A stretch of DNA of 64,000 nt from Akkermansiaceae bacterium (GCA_905182405.1 CAJJBQ010000001.1:682001-746000); one strand, 5' to 3'; shown: positions 17,526-26,999, counted from the stretch's first letter. Program-made: numbers and translations. The notes: generated by a model not told the origin, from the letters alone.

Positions 17526-18341
17526 TTATTCGCCGAAGACCCGCTTTAGAAAAGAGATGCTCTCGGTTGCGATGGTCTCAGGGTCGGGGGTGTAGTCGAA
17601 CACTTCGACAGATACGTATTCGTCGTATCCGGTCGTCCGCAGGGCATCGACGATCGGTGGGTATGGCACCTTGCCGGTGCCGGGCCCACGGAGGTTTGGG
17701 TCGTTGGCGTGAAAGTGGGCGGTGTAGACTTCGCTCTCTTTAATGATCTCGGCGATGGGTTTTTGCTCATCGCTCATCGCTTTGACATCGAGATGCAGCC
17801 GGCACGCAGGATGATCAACGCGCTCGATGAGGCGGATTGTCTCGGCGGCGGTGTTGAGGAAGTTGGTCTCCGTCCGTGAGAGGGGCTCCATTGCGATCGT
17901 GACCCCGAGCGGCCCGGCGGTTTCGGCTATCTGCCGCAGGGTATCGGTGGCTCTGGCGGCGGCCTCGTCGTAGTCCCAACCCTCTGCCAGGTCACGCTGT
18001 TTGGGACTGCCCCAGACCATGATCGAACCGCCCATGGCAGCGCAGGTGCGGGCGAGATGTTGGCCAAAGGCGACGGTGTCCTTGCGCAGCAGTGGGTCGT
18101 CGGTGGTCAGGTGGAGCCAGGCCGGCTTGACCAGAAGCCAGTGGAGCCCGACCACCTCGAGGCCGGCAGCGCACGCCTGCTTCCCTATCTTGACGGAGTC
18201 CGTTTCACTGATCTCGCGCGGGTCTTCTTTGAGAGTGAAGGGTGCAATCTCGACGCCATCGTAGCCGCACTCGGCAATGTGGGCGCAGCAGCGTTCAAAA
18301 TCCCATCCCCGGTATGTCTCGTTGCAGATTGCAAATTTCAT
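17526..18341 (-). CDS. Sugar phosphate isomerase/epimerase, TIM-barrel
   Basis: The 271-residue protein fits the xylose-isomerase-like TIM-barrel (AP endonuclease 2 / tagatose 3-epimerase-like) family in full length. Likely metal ligands appear in order: Glu in AMEPLSRTETNF, Asp in LHLDVKAMSDE, His in YTAHFHANDPN and Glu in YVSVEVFDYTPD. There is no signal peptide, so it is cytoplasmic. Such enzymes isomerise or epimerise keto-sugars or inositol intermediates; the substrate cannot be read from sequence. It stands alone between an intergenic repeat and a belt of gene fragments. Confidence 0.88.
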   Translation of the reverse strand: MKFAICNETYRGWDFERCCAHIAECGYDGVEIAPFTLKEDPREISETDSVKIGKQACAAGLEVVGLHWLLVKPAWLHLTTDDPLLRKDTVAFGQHLARTCAAMGGSIMVWGSPKQRDLAEGWDYDEAAARATDTLRQIAETAGPLGVTIAMEPLSRTETNFLNTAAETIRLIERVDHPACRLHLDVKAMSDEQKPIAEIIKESEVYTAHFHANDPNLRGPGTGKVPYPPIVDALRTTGYDEYVSVEVFDYTPDPETIATESISFLKRVFGE

Positions 18342-18480
18342 TGGGTGGGAGATTTCCTTTTTTCTTCAAGAGAGTCAAGCGGGTGGGTGGTGAGCGAGAT
18401 TCACACCTTTTGGGATTCGCTAATAAAGAAGAACGAAACCGAATTTGGGAGCCGAATTCAGGTTTGCCAATGAGCGGAGC

Positions 18481-18632
18481 ACGGGATGGCGACGACGCGA
18501 TGGAATTCATCGAGATCATGAATGCCACGGACGGTGTCGCGGATGACGACCTCGATTCCGATGGCATTTCGGCACCGGTGGAGCACGCCTTTGGGCTCGT
18601 CCGATACCGATCCGGACAAGAGCGTGCTTCCG
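18481..18632 (+). pseudogene. C-terminal scrap of a large secreted protein
   Basis: The plus strand encodes FIEIMNATDGVADDDLDSDG and EHAFG, then after one frameshift SSDTDPDKSVLP. This order matches the C-terminal region common in verrucomicrobial secreted proteins, where DxDxDGIPDLLEHAFGTD precedes the last beta domain. It has no start or end of its own and abuts an opposite-strand AraC scrap at about 18632. Confidence 0.5.
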
Positions 18633-18912
18633 ATCTCCACCGCGATGTCCGCGATCGTTTGATCCGTGGTCGCTAGCAGGTGCCGCGCGCGGTCGATGCG
18701 CATGGCGTGCAGCAGCCGCGTTGGCGATGTTCCGAGCAGGCTGGAGAATTGCCGGTTAAAGTGGGTCGACGACATGCCCACCAGCCCAGCGAGTTCCTCC
18801 ATCGACAGCTGCTGGTGGTGGCGCTCCTCGAGGACGCGGATCGCGGGGGCCAGTTTGCGCAACTGGGTGTTCTTCTCGGTCGGGCAGCGCACCGGGAGAT
18901 ATGGTTGCGCGG
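18632..18912 (-). pseudogene. AraC-family HTH regulator fragment
   Basis: The minus strand encodes a clear AraC DNA-binding segment: LSMEELAGLVGMSSTHFNRQ, LGTSPTRLLHAMRIDRARHL and ATTDQTIADIAVEIG. The homology stops exactly where the second helix-turn-helix should continue (normally GF.D.S.F.R.FK) and runs into the antisense of another gene scrap. The N-terminal ligand domain is also missing. It is a truncated relic, not a functional regulator. Confidence 0.7.
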
Positions 18913-18919
18913 TCCCGGC

Positions 18920-19687
18920 AGGGCCTATCTTCGTCCGGAAGAAACCGCTGTCGCCCAGGTGCTTCGGCAGGCAGGGTCTGCCACCGCCAACTTTGGCAAG
19001 ACTCACGCGATAGGTATCGACAAGAAGCTGGGGCCTCAGAGAAACCGGCATTTCGGCTTCGACCAATTCCTCCTCGACTATGAATACGCTAAGAACTGGC
19101 TAGGACCCAATTTCCCACTCTCGGTCGTGTCTCAGGACGGGATTACCGAATTTCCGGTCAACGCCGAGATCGAAAGGACCATGACTGAGAATTACGGACC
19201 ACAGCCGAAGGAACATACATCCGGATATATCGAGAAATACAAAGATTATGATCACGGCATCCGTGTTCCGATGATTGTGCGTTGTCCGAAAAAAATTAAG
19301 GCCGGTTCTGTCAGTGATGTGCCCTGGTACTTTGCCGATGCATTTCCCACATTCTCTGAAATAGGTAATGCCCACGATCTTGTGCCGGATGACCTTGATG
19401 GGCTGAGCGTTCTTCCCACCCTGTTGGGGTAAGCGCAGAATGAGCTGGATGAGCGTCCCATGTTTTGGGAAGGCTACCAATTCTTCGGGTTCCATCAGGT
19501 GGTGCGCAAAGGAAACTGGAAGTTGATCCGCTGGACCAAACAGGGGCGGCGCCGACACCCATTGGGCGAAGTCGATCCAGTCCTGCCCCTCGACAAGTAT
19601 CCAATGCTCGAGCTTTACAACCTGGCAGAGGATCATCGTGAGGAGCACAATCTTGCGGACAAAGAGACTGCCGTGACGGACGAGTGA
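18920..19687 (+). pseudogene. Sulfatase remnant with nonsense codon and deletions
   Basis: Sulfatase homology begins at YLRPEETAVAQVLRQAG and FGKTHAIGID, without the N-terminal formylglycine region. It jumps to HGIRVPMIVRCPKKIKAGSV with the middle part shortened. At 19430-19432 an in-frame TAA interrupts the chain before ERPMFWEGYQF and VVRKGNWKLIRW, the normal sulfatase tail. It ends ELYNLAEDHREEHNLA near 19690. Missing catalytic region, internal deletion and stop make it a pseudogene. Confidence 0.8.
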
Positions 19688-19903
19688 CTTTCCTTGTTAA
19701 ATTCGGCACAGGCGCATACTAATGTTCCGTGCTGGCCACTAATCAAAGAAGAGCAGCAGGCTATGGAGAGCGAGTAGTCTAGGATTTGTTTCGAAAAGTG
19801 GGAGGAAGCATCACCTTGCCCCATCCCCAATTAAATAATAGAAGAACTCATCCAGCTACCACGGTTTTAACGACTTTAGAGGCATCCCTGGATATAATCC
19901 ACG

Positions 19904-22441
19904 ATGAGTAGAATCGGCATTTTTATCCTGAACAGAATTGGCATCATTGCGTGGTGTCTCTTCGCTTCTGCTTCTTTGTGCCGTGCAGAGAAACCATCGC
20001 AGTCCAGTGAATTGCCCCTTTTGGCCAACGCCAGGGAAGTGGGACGTTCAAAGTCAGCTTTGTTGGCATCGGTATCGCGCAAAGAGACATCGCCGCCTGC
20101 TGGACCTCCGGCGGCCAATCTCGCAGATTTCAAGCAGCACGTCGCACCGGTGCTCACCAAAACCTGCGTGGCGTGTCACGGTCCTGAAAAGACCAAGGGA
20201 AAATTCCGCATCGACACTCTGGATCCGGATCTCATGCAAGGGGGCGATGGCGAATGGTGGCTGGAGGTTCTCGATGTCTTGAGCAACGGTGAGATGCCGC
20301 CTGAAGATGCAGACGTTGAATTGGCGGATGCGGATCTTAGCAAGGTCATCGAGTGGCTGGGGCCCGAGATTCAGAAGGCTTCGACGGTGCAGCGTAGCGA
20401 AGGAAGCCATTCGTCATTTCGTCGCATGGCGCGATACGAATATAGCTACGCGCTTCAAGATTTGCTTGGCTTGCCCTATTCCCTCGCCGATCGCCTGCCC
20501 CCGGAAACGGCATCCGAGGACGGCTTCAAGAACAGCTCTGAAATGCTGCAGATGTCGGCCATGCAATTCGAAACCTATCGCGAGATTGGTCTCAAAGCTC
20601 TCAAGCATGCCACTGTTCGTGGTGAGCGTCCCAAAATGGATGTCTATCGCCTGCCTCTCCAGGAAGAGGCGTTTTCGGCAATCAACAATGAAAATATTGG
20701 GGAGATCCATCCACTCAACCTGAAGGCTAAGAAAGGCGAGAAGGCAAAAAAAGATGTCTCTCTAGACAAGAGAAATCATTCGGTGAAATTGAATCTGAGC
20801 AATCACCTTCCCGATGAAGGCATCATGCGCGTTACCGTCCGCGCCGGGCGGTCGACTATGAACGCCGATGAATACGCAAGCCTGCGCTTAATTTTCAGTG
20901 CTCATACCAGCAATAACGCCAATTTCTCCCAGGTGGTCAGTGCTCGCGATCTTCCCGTCACGGCATCTGCTGACAAACCGCAATTCATCCACTTTGATAT
21001 TCCTCTCAGTGAAATCCAACGCAACCCATTCCGGAACAATGAAGAGAAATTTCCCAGGCGGGATGAGTTTTTAACCATTCAATATAGTTCCAGTACACGC
21101 AACAAAGAACCTCTCGGTGTTCTGGTAGATTTTATTGAAATCAGCGCGCCGTTCCACGAGCAATGGCCGCCCAAAACCCATCGAGATATTTTTATCGAGA
21201 GTAAAAATAAATCGGATGAGCAAGTTTATGGCCGCGAAGTATTAACTCAATTTATGGAGCGTGCCTGGCGTCGGCCTGTCACCACGAAGGAAGTGGATCC
21301 CTTTGTGGCCCTGTTCATTGAGTATCGTCTCGATTTCACGGACCTGGAAGAGGCCATGTTGGAAGTGTTAGCGACAGTCCTGGCGACACCGGAATTTCTC
21401 TATCTGGCGCAACAAATCTCCGTCAATCATTCGGAAAATTCAAACACGATCAGTGACATGGAGTTGGCAAGCCGGCTCTCATTTTTTCTGTGGTCCAGCA
21501 TCCCTGACAAGGAACTCTTAGAAATTGCCCGGAAGGGAAAACTTAGTGATGCCACGGTTCTGGCATCTCAAGTCAAACGGATGCTGGCGGATTCCCGATC
21601 AAATCGATTCTCTCAAAATTTCGTTCAGCAATGGCTCGGAATGGACGCCCTGGAGAGTGTGACGCATGTGAATGACAGGTCACTCAAAGAAGCGATGGAG
21701 GAAGAGCCCATTGCCTTCTTTAAGGAAGTGTTGAATCGCAATAGTAGCGTGATGGACTTCATCCACTCGGACTATACCGTGGTCAACGAACGCCTGGCCA
21801 ATCACTACAAAATCCGGGACGTTTATGGGCCTCATTTCCGCAAAGTGCTGATCAAGCCTGAAATGAATCGCGGCGGGATTTTGACAGGTGCGGCAATCCT
21901 GACGATGAACTCTGACGGTGAAGATTCTAATCCTCTCCAACGCGGCGTCTGGATGCTGGAACGGATCCTGCATGATCCACCACCGCCACCACCGCCCAAT
22001 GTCCCGGAAGTCGATCTGACGGATCCCAAGATCTTACAAATGACGCTCAAAGAGCGCATCGCAGATCACCGGAATAAACCGGCCTGTATCTCGTGCCATG
22101 CAAAAATTGATCCTTGGGGAATTGCTTTCGAAAACTACGACGCATTGGGAGTCTACCGTACTAAAATTAAGAATAAGCCGGTGGATGCCACTTCAGCACT
22201 TTTCAACAAGCAGGAATTGGCGGGGATGGATGGTTTAAAGCGCTACCTGCTTGCGGAGCGGCAAGATCAATTTTCCAGAGCGATCGTTCATAAAATGACG
22301 GCATATGCTCTCGGTCGGCCATTGTCTTTCAGTGATCGTGCTGAAATTGACAGCTTGGCTCTCCAATTTAGAAAAAAGGGGGATCGGCTGGGTGATTTGA
22401 TACAGTTGATCATCCACAGCAGTATCTTTAACTCAAAGTAG
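19904..22441 (+). CDS. DUF1587/1592/1588/1585 cytochrome-like protein
   Basis: The 845-residue protein carries a signal peptide and then a PSCyt1 haem domain with CVACHGPEKTKGKFRIDTL (first Cys at residue 88). DUF1587, DUF1595, DUF1592, DUF1588 and DUF1585 follow in the usual order, with RRMARYEYSYALQDLLGL, RGGILTGAAILTMNSDGE, a proline run PPPPPPPN and a second haem site CISCHAKIDPWG at about residue 728. Proteins with this order are a hallmark of Planctomycetota and Verrucomicrobiota and are exported. They are nearly always followed by a DUF1552 gene, as here 13 bases downstream. The pair is assumed to act together; electron transfer linked to polymer oxidation is an inference. Confidence 0.93.
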   Translation: MSRIGIFILNRIGIIAWCLFASASLCRAEKPSQSSELPLLANAREVGRSKSALLASVSRKETSPPAGPPAANLADFKQHVAPVLTKTCVACHGPEKTKGKFRIDTLDPDLMQGGDGEWWLEVLDVLSNGEMPPEDADVELADADLSKVIEWLGPEIQKASTVQRSEGSHSSFRRMARYEYSYALQDLLGLPYSLADRLPPETASEDGFKNSSEMLQMSAMQFETYREIGLKALKHATVRGERPKMDVYRLPLQEEAFSAINNENIGEIHPLNLKAKKGEKAKKDVSLDKRNHSVKLNLSNHLPDEGIMRVTVRAGRSTMNADEYASLRLIFSAHTSNNANFSQVVSARDLPVTASADKPQFIHFDIPLSEIQRNPFRNNEEKFPRRDEFLTIQYSSSTRNKEPLGVLVDFIEISAPFHEQWPPKTHRDIFIESKNKSDEQVYGREVLTQFMERAWRRPVTTKEVDPFVALFIEYRLDFTDLEEAMLEVLATVLATPEFLYLAQQISVNHSENSNTISDMELASRLSFFLWSSIPDKELLEIARKGKLSDATVLASQVKRMLADSRSNRFSQNFVQQWLGMDALESVTHVNDRSLKEAMEEEPIAFFKEVLNRNSSVMDFIHSDYTVVNERLANHYKIRDVYGPHFRKVLIKPEMNRGGILTGAAILTMNSDGEDSNPLQRGVWMLERILHDPPPPPPPNVPEVDLTDPKILQMTLKERIADHRNKPACISCHAKIDPWGIAFENYDALGVYRTKIKNKPVDATSALFNKQELAGMDGLKRYLLAERQDQFSRAIVHKMTAYALGRPLSFSDRAEIDSLALQFRKKGDRLGDLIQLIIHSSIFNSK

Positions 22442-22454
22442 GAGTCAGGAAGTA

Positions 22455-23855
22455 ATGATGAACAACAAAGCAGAATCCTTGAATCGCAGAAAATTTCTTC
22501 GTGGGACGGGTGTCGCTCTTGCCTTGCCATGGTTTGAAACGTTTGCGGCAAATGAATCCAAGCGAGACCCTGCCCCGAAACGATTTGTCAGTATCTACCA
22601 TCCTGATGGTGTCGGATTGCCGGTCAAAGCGGATCCGGCCTGGAAGGATTGGAGCTGGTTCCCCCGGGGCGGCGAGAAAGATTTTGAGTTGACCAAAGTA
22701 CTCGATGTCCTCGAGCCTTTGCGCCGTGAAATCACGATTTATTCAGGGCTCTCGCATCCGGCTGCAAGAACGGTTCATGGCCATTCGAATGCCGATCAGT
22801 ATCTGACGGGTGCGGCGACGGGTGGCCACGGTTCCTATAAAAACTCTGTTTCCCTTGATCAGGTCTATGCGGCGCACGCGGGAGAATTCACGCGTCATTC
22901 TTCGTTGGTGATGTCGACCAATGGGGGCGTAGGTGGCCCACGTGGCGCACAGACTCAATCCTACAATCGTGAAGGCCGACCTATCCCGGCCTTAAATAAT
23001 CCGAAGCAGATCTTCGACATGCTTTTTGTGACCAGCGGTAAGGATGCCGCGGCAAAACTAGCTAGAAGCAAAAGTGCGCTGGATCTCCTGATTGGCAATA
23101 CGCGCTCGTTTGGACGAAGGCTTTCCAAGCATGATCAGGAGACTCTTCAGCAGTATCTCGATGCCGTTCGCGATACCGAAGTGAAATTGGAGAAAGCGCG
23201 AAAGTGGATTGATACACCTGTGCCCAAGGTGGATACCCGCCATCTGACCTTGGATGCAGATCCAAAAGAGGCGCGGCTTTACTTTAAGACCATGTATGAA
23301 CTGATCTATCTTTCCTTCCTGAGTGATTCAACTCGCGTGGCGACCTTTCAGTTGGGTCGGGAGAATGGTGGAGGTCAACACAACCTGCTTTCAAAGGCCG
23401 TTGGACTCGGAAATGCCCATGCCCTCACTCATGCGGTCAAAAAGCCCAAGGGTTGGGAAAACCTAGGCACCTATAATCGCTATCAAGCGGAAGAATTTGG
23501 TCGTTTCGTGCAGAAGCTAAAAGACACCTCAGAGCCGAGCGGGCAGGGGAACTTGCTGGACAACACCTTTGCCATGCATGGTTCCGCTTCCAGCAGTTTC
23601 CACCTCTCTCGCAACTATCCCATCATCTCTGCCGGTGGGAAAAATCTCGGCTTCGAAAATGGCCGCTATCTCAAGTTCGGCGAAGGCAACGAAGATAACC
23701 AGGCCGGTGCCGGAATCGTGACCGACCGGGGATGGCAAGGCAAAGTCGAGGCTGAAGAGCTTCCGCTCTCCCGCCTCTTTATCACCGTCTTGCAAAGACT
23801 CGGCGTCGAGGCGGAATCGTTCGGTGGGATCACGGGAACGCTGGGGAGAGTGTAA
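22455..23855 (+). CDS. DUF1552 protein, Tat-exported
   Basis: The 466-residue protein begins with a twin-arginine type signal (NRRKFLRGTGVALALPWF). DUF1552 covers the rest, including SIYHPDGVGLPV, GGHGSYKNSVSLDQVYA, HNLLSKAVGLGNAHALTHAV and the C-terminal VLQRLGVEAESFGGITGTL. A GGAAG ribosome-binding site lies just before the ATG. It is translationally close to the DUF1592 gene and forms a two-gene operon with it. No catalytic residues are established for the family. A second, collapsed copy of this locus lies at 37820-38375. Confidence 0.92.
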   Translation: MMNNKAESLNRRKFLRGTGVALALPWFETFAANESKRDPAPKRFVSIYHPDGVGLPVKADPAWKDWSWFPRGGEKDFELTKVLDVLEPLRREITIYSGLSHPAARTVHGHSNADQYLTGAATGGHGSYKNSVSLDQVYAAHAGEFTRHSSLVMSTNGGVGGPRGAQTQSYNREGRPIPALNNPKQIFDMLFVTSGKDAAAKLARSKSALDLLIGNTRSFGRRLSKHDQETLQQYLDAVRDTEVKLEKARKWIDTPVPKVDTRHLTLDADPKEARLYFKTMYELIYLSFLSDSTRVATFQLGRENGGGQHNLLSKAVGLGNAHALTHAVKKPKGWENLGTYNRYQAEEFGRFVQKLKDTSEPSGQGNLLDNTFAMHGSASSSFHLSRNYPIISAGGKNLGFENGRYLKFGEGNEDNQAGAGIVTDRGWQGKVEAEELPLSRLFITVLQRLGVEAESFGGITGTLGRV

Positions 23856-23970
23856 GGTTCTCCCTCCTGAACTGGCAGATGCCGACCCCGGCCTCGCGGC
23901 GCGCTTCGAGCGAGAGGCCAAATCGATGGCCCGGCTCGAACACCCGAACATCGTTCACGAAGACTACCGA
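23856..23970 (+). pseudogene. Ser/Thr protein kinase fragment
   Basis: Immediately after the DUF1552 stop the bases encode KVLPPELADADPGLAARF then EREAKSMARLEHPNIV. This is the beta-3 Lys to alpha-C Glu region (subdomains II-III) of a bacterial Pkn-type kinase. Nothing before or after fits the kinase fold; the frame continues into unrelated sequence. It is a relic of about 38 codons. Confidence 0.7.
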
Positions 23971-24011
23971 GGACGCCACCGGGAAGGTCCTCCACTACAC
24001 AAGCAATGCAA

Positions 24012-24035
24012 CACCCACCAGTGAGGTGGTGGGTG
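24012..24035. terminator. GC-rich hairpin between convergent genes
   Basis: CACCCACC (24012-24019) pairs with GGTGGGTG (24028-24035). It lies between the plus-strand DUF1552/kinase relic and the end of the minus-strand esterase gene. It could serve as a bidirectional stop, although no U-tract follows. Confidence 0.35.
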
Positions 24036-24048
24036 ATCGATAGAGCGA

Positions 24049-24879
24049 TCAGGATTTCGGTAACCAGCCGAGTTTTACGAGGAAAGCATCGGCTTCCTTG
24101 AGTGTCCGCTCCCGGTGCTCACCGCGGTTGAAAAAGCCGTGACCGGCACCCTCATAGCGAACGAGTTTGCAGCGTCGATTAAGTTTCTTCATCTGCCTCT
24201 CGAAGGCTTCGACCGAACCGATCGGCACGGTGGTGTCTTTCGTTCCATGCATGATCAGAGTTGGCGGGGTGTGCTTGCCGATGTGGTGGGCTGGCGAAAG
24301 TTCTGCAGGTTTCTCAACCCCAAGGCGTGCCGAGGCAATAGTGCGGGGGGCCTTCCACTCGCCAAGATCACCCAGCGTGGTGGCGGGATTAAAAAGGATC
24401 ATCGCATTGGGTCTTTCGCTGCTGCCCAAGCCCGTCAGCGTGCCAATGCTCGCGGCCACATGACCACCTGCAGATCCGCCCCCGGTGGCAATTCGTTTGG
24501 GATCAACGCCAAGTTTTTCGGCATTCTTTCGGACCCACACCAGCGCGGCTTTGCCGTCCTTCACGCATTCGACTGCCGCGACCCCGTGGCGGCTTTTTAC
24601 GCGATAGTCCACCAGCATCGTGATCATCCCGCGTCCGGCAAAGTGCCGCGCCTGCGACTCGAACTGGGTAGGCGACCCGGAATTCCAACCACCGCCAAAG
24701 AAGAACAAGATAGCCGGTTTAGCCTGCCCTTCGACTTTCTTACCAAAGATCCACAGCTTCATCTCAACCTCGTCAACCGTGCGATAGACCTCAGTTCGGG
24801 CATCGTTAATTTCAGGCGGATAGGGCGGGGCTGCGGGAAGGATAGCAACCAAGAGCGCGCAAAGGGCAAATCTAACCAT
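24049..24879 (-). CDS. Secreted alpha/beta hydrolase, esterase-like
   Basis: About 276 residues from the ATG at 24879, which heads a signal peptide (MVRFALCALLVAILPAAPP); a start 12 codons earlier is possible. The BD-FAE / carboxylesterase-type hydrolase fold is clear. The oxyanion strand is FFFGGGWNSG, the nucleophile elbow GGGSAGGHVAAS, the acid in MHGTKDTTVP and the histidine in GAGHGFFNRG. Substrates in this family are short esters, often acetyl or feruloyl groups on sugars. It converges on the DUF1592-DUF1552 operon. Confidence 0.87.
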   Translation of the reverse strand: MVRFALCALLVAILPAAPPYPPEINDARTEVYRTVDEVEMKLWIFGKKVEGQAKPAILFFFGGGWNSGSPTQFESQARHFAGRGMITMLVDYRVKSRHGVAAVECVKDGKAALVWVRKNAEKLGVDPKRIATGGGSAGGHVAASIGTLTGLGSSERPNAMILFNPATTLGDLGEWKAPRTIASARLGVEKPAELSPAHHIGKHTPPTLIMHGTKDTTVPIGSVEAFERQMKKLNRRCKLVRYEGAGHGFFNRGEHRERTLKEADAFLVKLGWLPKS

Positions 24880-25007
24880 GGAGGATGTAACGTCAAACTG
24901 CCCGTCTTGTTGCAATAATTCACTCGGAGAAATACAAATAGTTTTTGGCGATCCCCACTCTTCCTGATCTTTGCTGACAGTGTTCTGTTCCTGAAAGGGT
25001 AAGAATA

Positions 25008-26288
25008 ATGATGCGCACTAAAATTTATGTTCCCTTCTTGCTGCTGCTGGCAGTCGTTCTGACCGTGGTGTTTGTGGGATGGCCTGACGAAGCGGAGGAA
25101 CCCGACACGTGGACCGAGCAGGGGGCCTGGTATAAGGGGAACACGCATACGCATTCATTGTGGAGTGACGGGAACGACTTCCCTGACATGATTGTCGATT
25201 GGTATAAAACCCAAGGTTATGATTTCCTCGCCTTGTCGGATCACAATGTCCTGAGTCGAGGAGAGAAATGGATGAGCGTGAAGGAGATTGAAAAGCGTCG
25301 TAAGCTCGGAGGAGAGGGCACCCTGGATCACTATTTGGAGAGGTTTGGCGAAGATTGGGTGGAGCTGCGCGGCGAAGAGGGGGCCCGCGAGGTGCGTCTC
25401 AAAACCCTGGAGGAGATTCGTCCCCACTTTGAGGAAGAAGGGAAATTTCTACTCATCGAGGCCGAGGAAATCACCGACAAGTTCCGACAGTTTCCGGTGC
25501 ATATTAACGCTGTGAACGTGGGGGAACCCATTGTCCCGCAACATGGTGAATCGGTGGTGGAGACGATGCGCAACAACTTACGAATGGTGGAGGAGCAATC
25601 GAAGCGATTGGGGCGCCCCATCTTAACCCACCTCAATCATCCGAATTTTCATTGGGCCATTACACCTCAACAATTGGCTGAAGTTGTGGAAGAGCAATTC
25701 TTTGAAGTTTATAACGGACACCCGGGAATCAACCATCTCGGAGACGACGATCGTCCCGGCGACGAAGCGATTTGGGACATTGCAAATACCTTGCGTCTTC
25801 TTGTCCATAATGCTCCTCCCTTGTTCGGCGTCGCGACAGATGACTCGCATCATTATCATGGAGGGAAGGTTTCGCCGGGCCGTGGCTGGGTCATGGTGTG
25901 GTCGGATTCGCTGGAGGCGGATCACTTGGTTGAGGCCATGCAAAAGGGAGAGTTTTATTCGTCTAGCGGGGTGGTTCTGAAAAGAAGCAATTACGAACTG
26001 GGGGCGCGAAAGCACGTCGTGGAGATTACAGAGGTGGAAGGGGTGAGCTTTGAGACCAAGTTTATCGGAACCCGCCGGACGACTCCTGAGATCACCGGCG
26101 AGGTGTTTGCGACGGTGAGCGGTAACCGTGCGGAGTATGAATTGACCGGAAACGAGCTTTATATCCGGGCGGTGGTCACCTCTTCTCGTCCCCATGAAAA
26201 TCCCTCCTACAAAGGTCAACGCGAGCAAGCCTGGACTCAGCCCGTTGGTTGGCAACGGAATCTCGAATCAAAAATTGAAACGAAATAA
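25008..26288 (+). CDS. Secreted PHP-domain metal-dependent phosphoesterase-like protein
   Basis: The 426-residue protein has an N-terminal membrane or signal helix (FLLLLAVVLTVVFVGW). A PHP domain follows with the metal-site motifs NTHTHSLWSDG, FLALSDHN, ILTHLNHPNFHW and GVATDDSHHYHGG. The last 100 residues form a beta-rich extension ending in residues such as YIRAVVTSSRPHENP. PHP domains hydrolyse phosphate esters; exported members of this type are common in Planctomycetota and Verrucomicrobiota and their substrates are not defined. The gene is monocistronic as seen. Confidence 0.85.
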   Translation: MMRTKIYVPFLLLLAVVLTVVFVGWPDEAEEPDTWTEQGAWYKGNTHTHSLWSDGNDFPDMIVDWYKTQGYDFLALSDHNVLSRGEKWMSVKEIEKRRKLGGEGTLDHYLERFGEDWVELRGEEGAREVRLKTLEEIRPHFEEEGKFLLIEAEEITDKFRQFPVHINAVNVGEPIVPQHGESVVETMRNNLRMVEEQSKRLGRPILTHLNHPNFHWAITPQQLAEVVEEQFFEVYNGHPGINHLGDDDRPGDEAIWDIANTLRLLVHNAPPLFGVATDDSHHYHGGKVSPGRGWVMVWSDSLEADHLVEAMQKGEFYSSSGVVLKRSNYELGARKHVVEITEVEGVSFETKFIGTRRTTPEITGEVFATVSGNRAEYELTGNELYIRAVVTSSRPHENPSYKGQREQAWTQPVGWQRNLESKIETK

Positions 26289-26622
26289 AAGGGCCTAGTT
26301 CCTTACCCTCATTCATAAATTCCGATGTGTTCGTCTTTCATCTTTGTCGTCTTCCTTGCCCCGGGTGCTTTTTCGAGATGGCTGCGTTCCTGCTCGGTCA
26401 CGCTCCCCGCACCGCTCCCTCGAAGCACATGGATTGACTTTAATGAGTAGGTAGGCCTCTTCAATCTACCCTCGAAGAACGGTCTTAGCCAGAATTGTGT
26501 CCCTTTCTTTCCCTGTATCCCCAACCGTGGAGTCCCATGAAATCAGGGCTGGAAAAGGAGTTTTCTAGTAACTATTTCTCGCTATAATCAAATGCTGGGC
26601 TAAAGCTCGAAAGTTAAATATT
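26289..26622. other. 334-base intergenic stretch
   Basis: No supported gene. A minus-strand frame of 71 codons (26309-26524) has no recognisable features. The last 60 bases before 26623 are AT-rich and probably hold the promoter of the small membrane gene pair. Confidence 0.4.
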
Positions 26623-26823
26623 ATGTTCAAGAAAACTGATTTCTATTTTCTAACTTCGGCCGGGTTAAGTTTGGTCGCCAGCGTCGCTCTGTGGTTTCTC
26701 TACGATAAAGAGTCTGGACTCTTCGTGGGGCTCTGGGTTCCGTCGATTTTGGCTCTTTGGGTGGGCGTGAGAGTGTCGCTGCTTGCCGCTTCAACCGGTC
26801 GTGGAGGGTCCTCCCGGAAATGA
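26623..26823 (+). CDS. Small two-helix membrane protein
   Basis: The 66-residue product has two hydrophobic helices (FYFLTSAGLSLVASVALWFL and GLWVPSILALWVGVRVSLLA) and a short basic tail. No family is recognised. Its stop overlaps the ATG of the next gene by an ATGA junction, typical of coupled genes. The two tiny proteins probably work together in the membrane. Confidence 0.6.
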   Translation: MFKKTDFYFLTSAGLSLVASVALWFLYDKESGLFVGLWVPSILALWVGVRVSLLAASTGRGGSSRK

Positions 26824-26999
26824 CTCTGGAATTCTTGGTCGGGTCTGGAATGCTGCTCTTCTTCTTCGGAGTAAGTATCACCCTTGTGGTTTTAAAGGGC
26901 GTTATGGTGGCACGAAACGAATTTCAGGACGGGCAATACGGAGACTCCAAATTAGAGGATCTAGAGGATCTAGAGGACCCTGAAGACCCTAAGGAGTGA
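26820..26999 (+). CDS. Small membrane protein with acidic repeat tail
   Basis: The 59-residue protein starts at the ATG overlapping the previous stop. It has one membrane helix (GMLLFFFGVSITLVVLKGVM) and a cytoplasmic-type charged tail. The tail ends in the repeat LEDLEDLEDPEDPKE, encoded by five 9-base units. No homologue is recognised. A longer frame starting at 26757 exists, but the ATGA overlap makes 26820 the better start. Confidence 0.6.
   Translation: MTLEFLVGSGMLLFFFGVSITLVVLKGVMVARNEFQDGQYGDSKLEDLEDLEDPEDPKE
26952..26996 (+). repeat. Five 9-base tandem units in coding sequence
   Basis: Units of the form TTAGAGGAT, CTAGAGGAT, CTAGAGGAC, CCTGAAGAC and CCTAAGGAG encode the triplets LED, LED, LED, PED and PKE. 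Copy number could change by slippage without shifting the frame. Confidence 0.7.

Noticed and set aside
24115..24918. 267-codon plus-strand ORF antisense to the esterase
   Set aside because: The minus strand carries a full catalytic triad and signal peptide.
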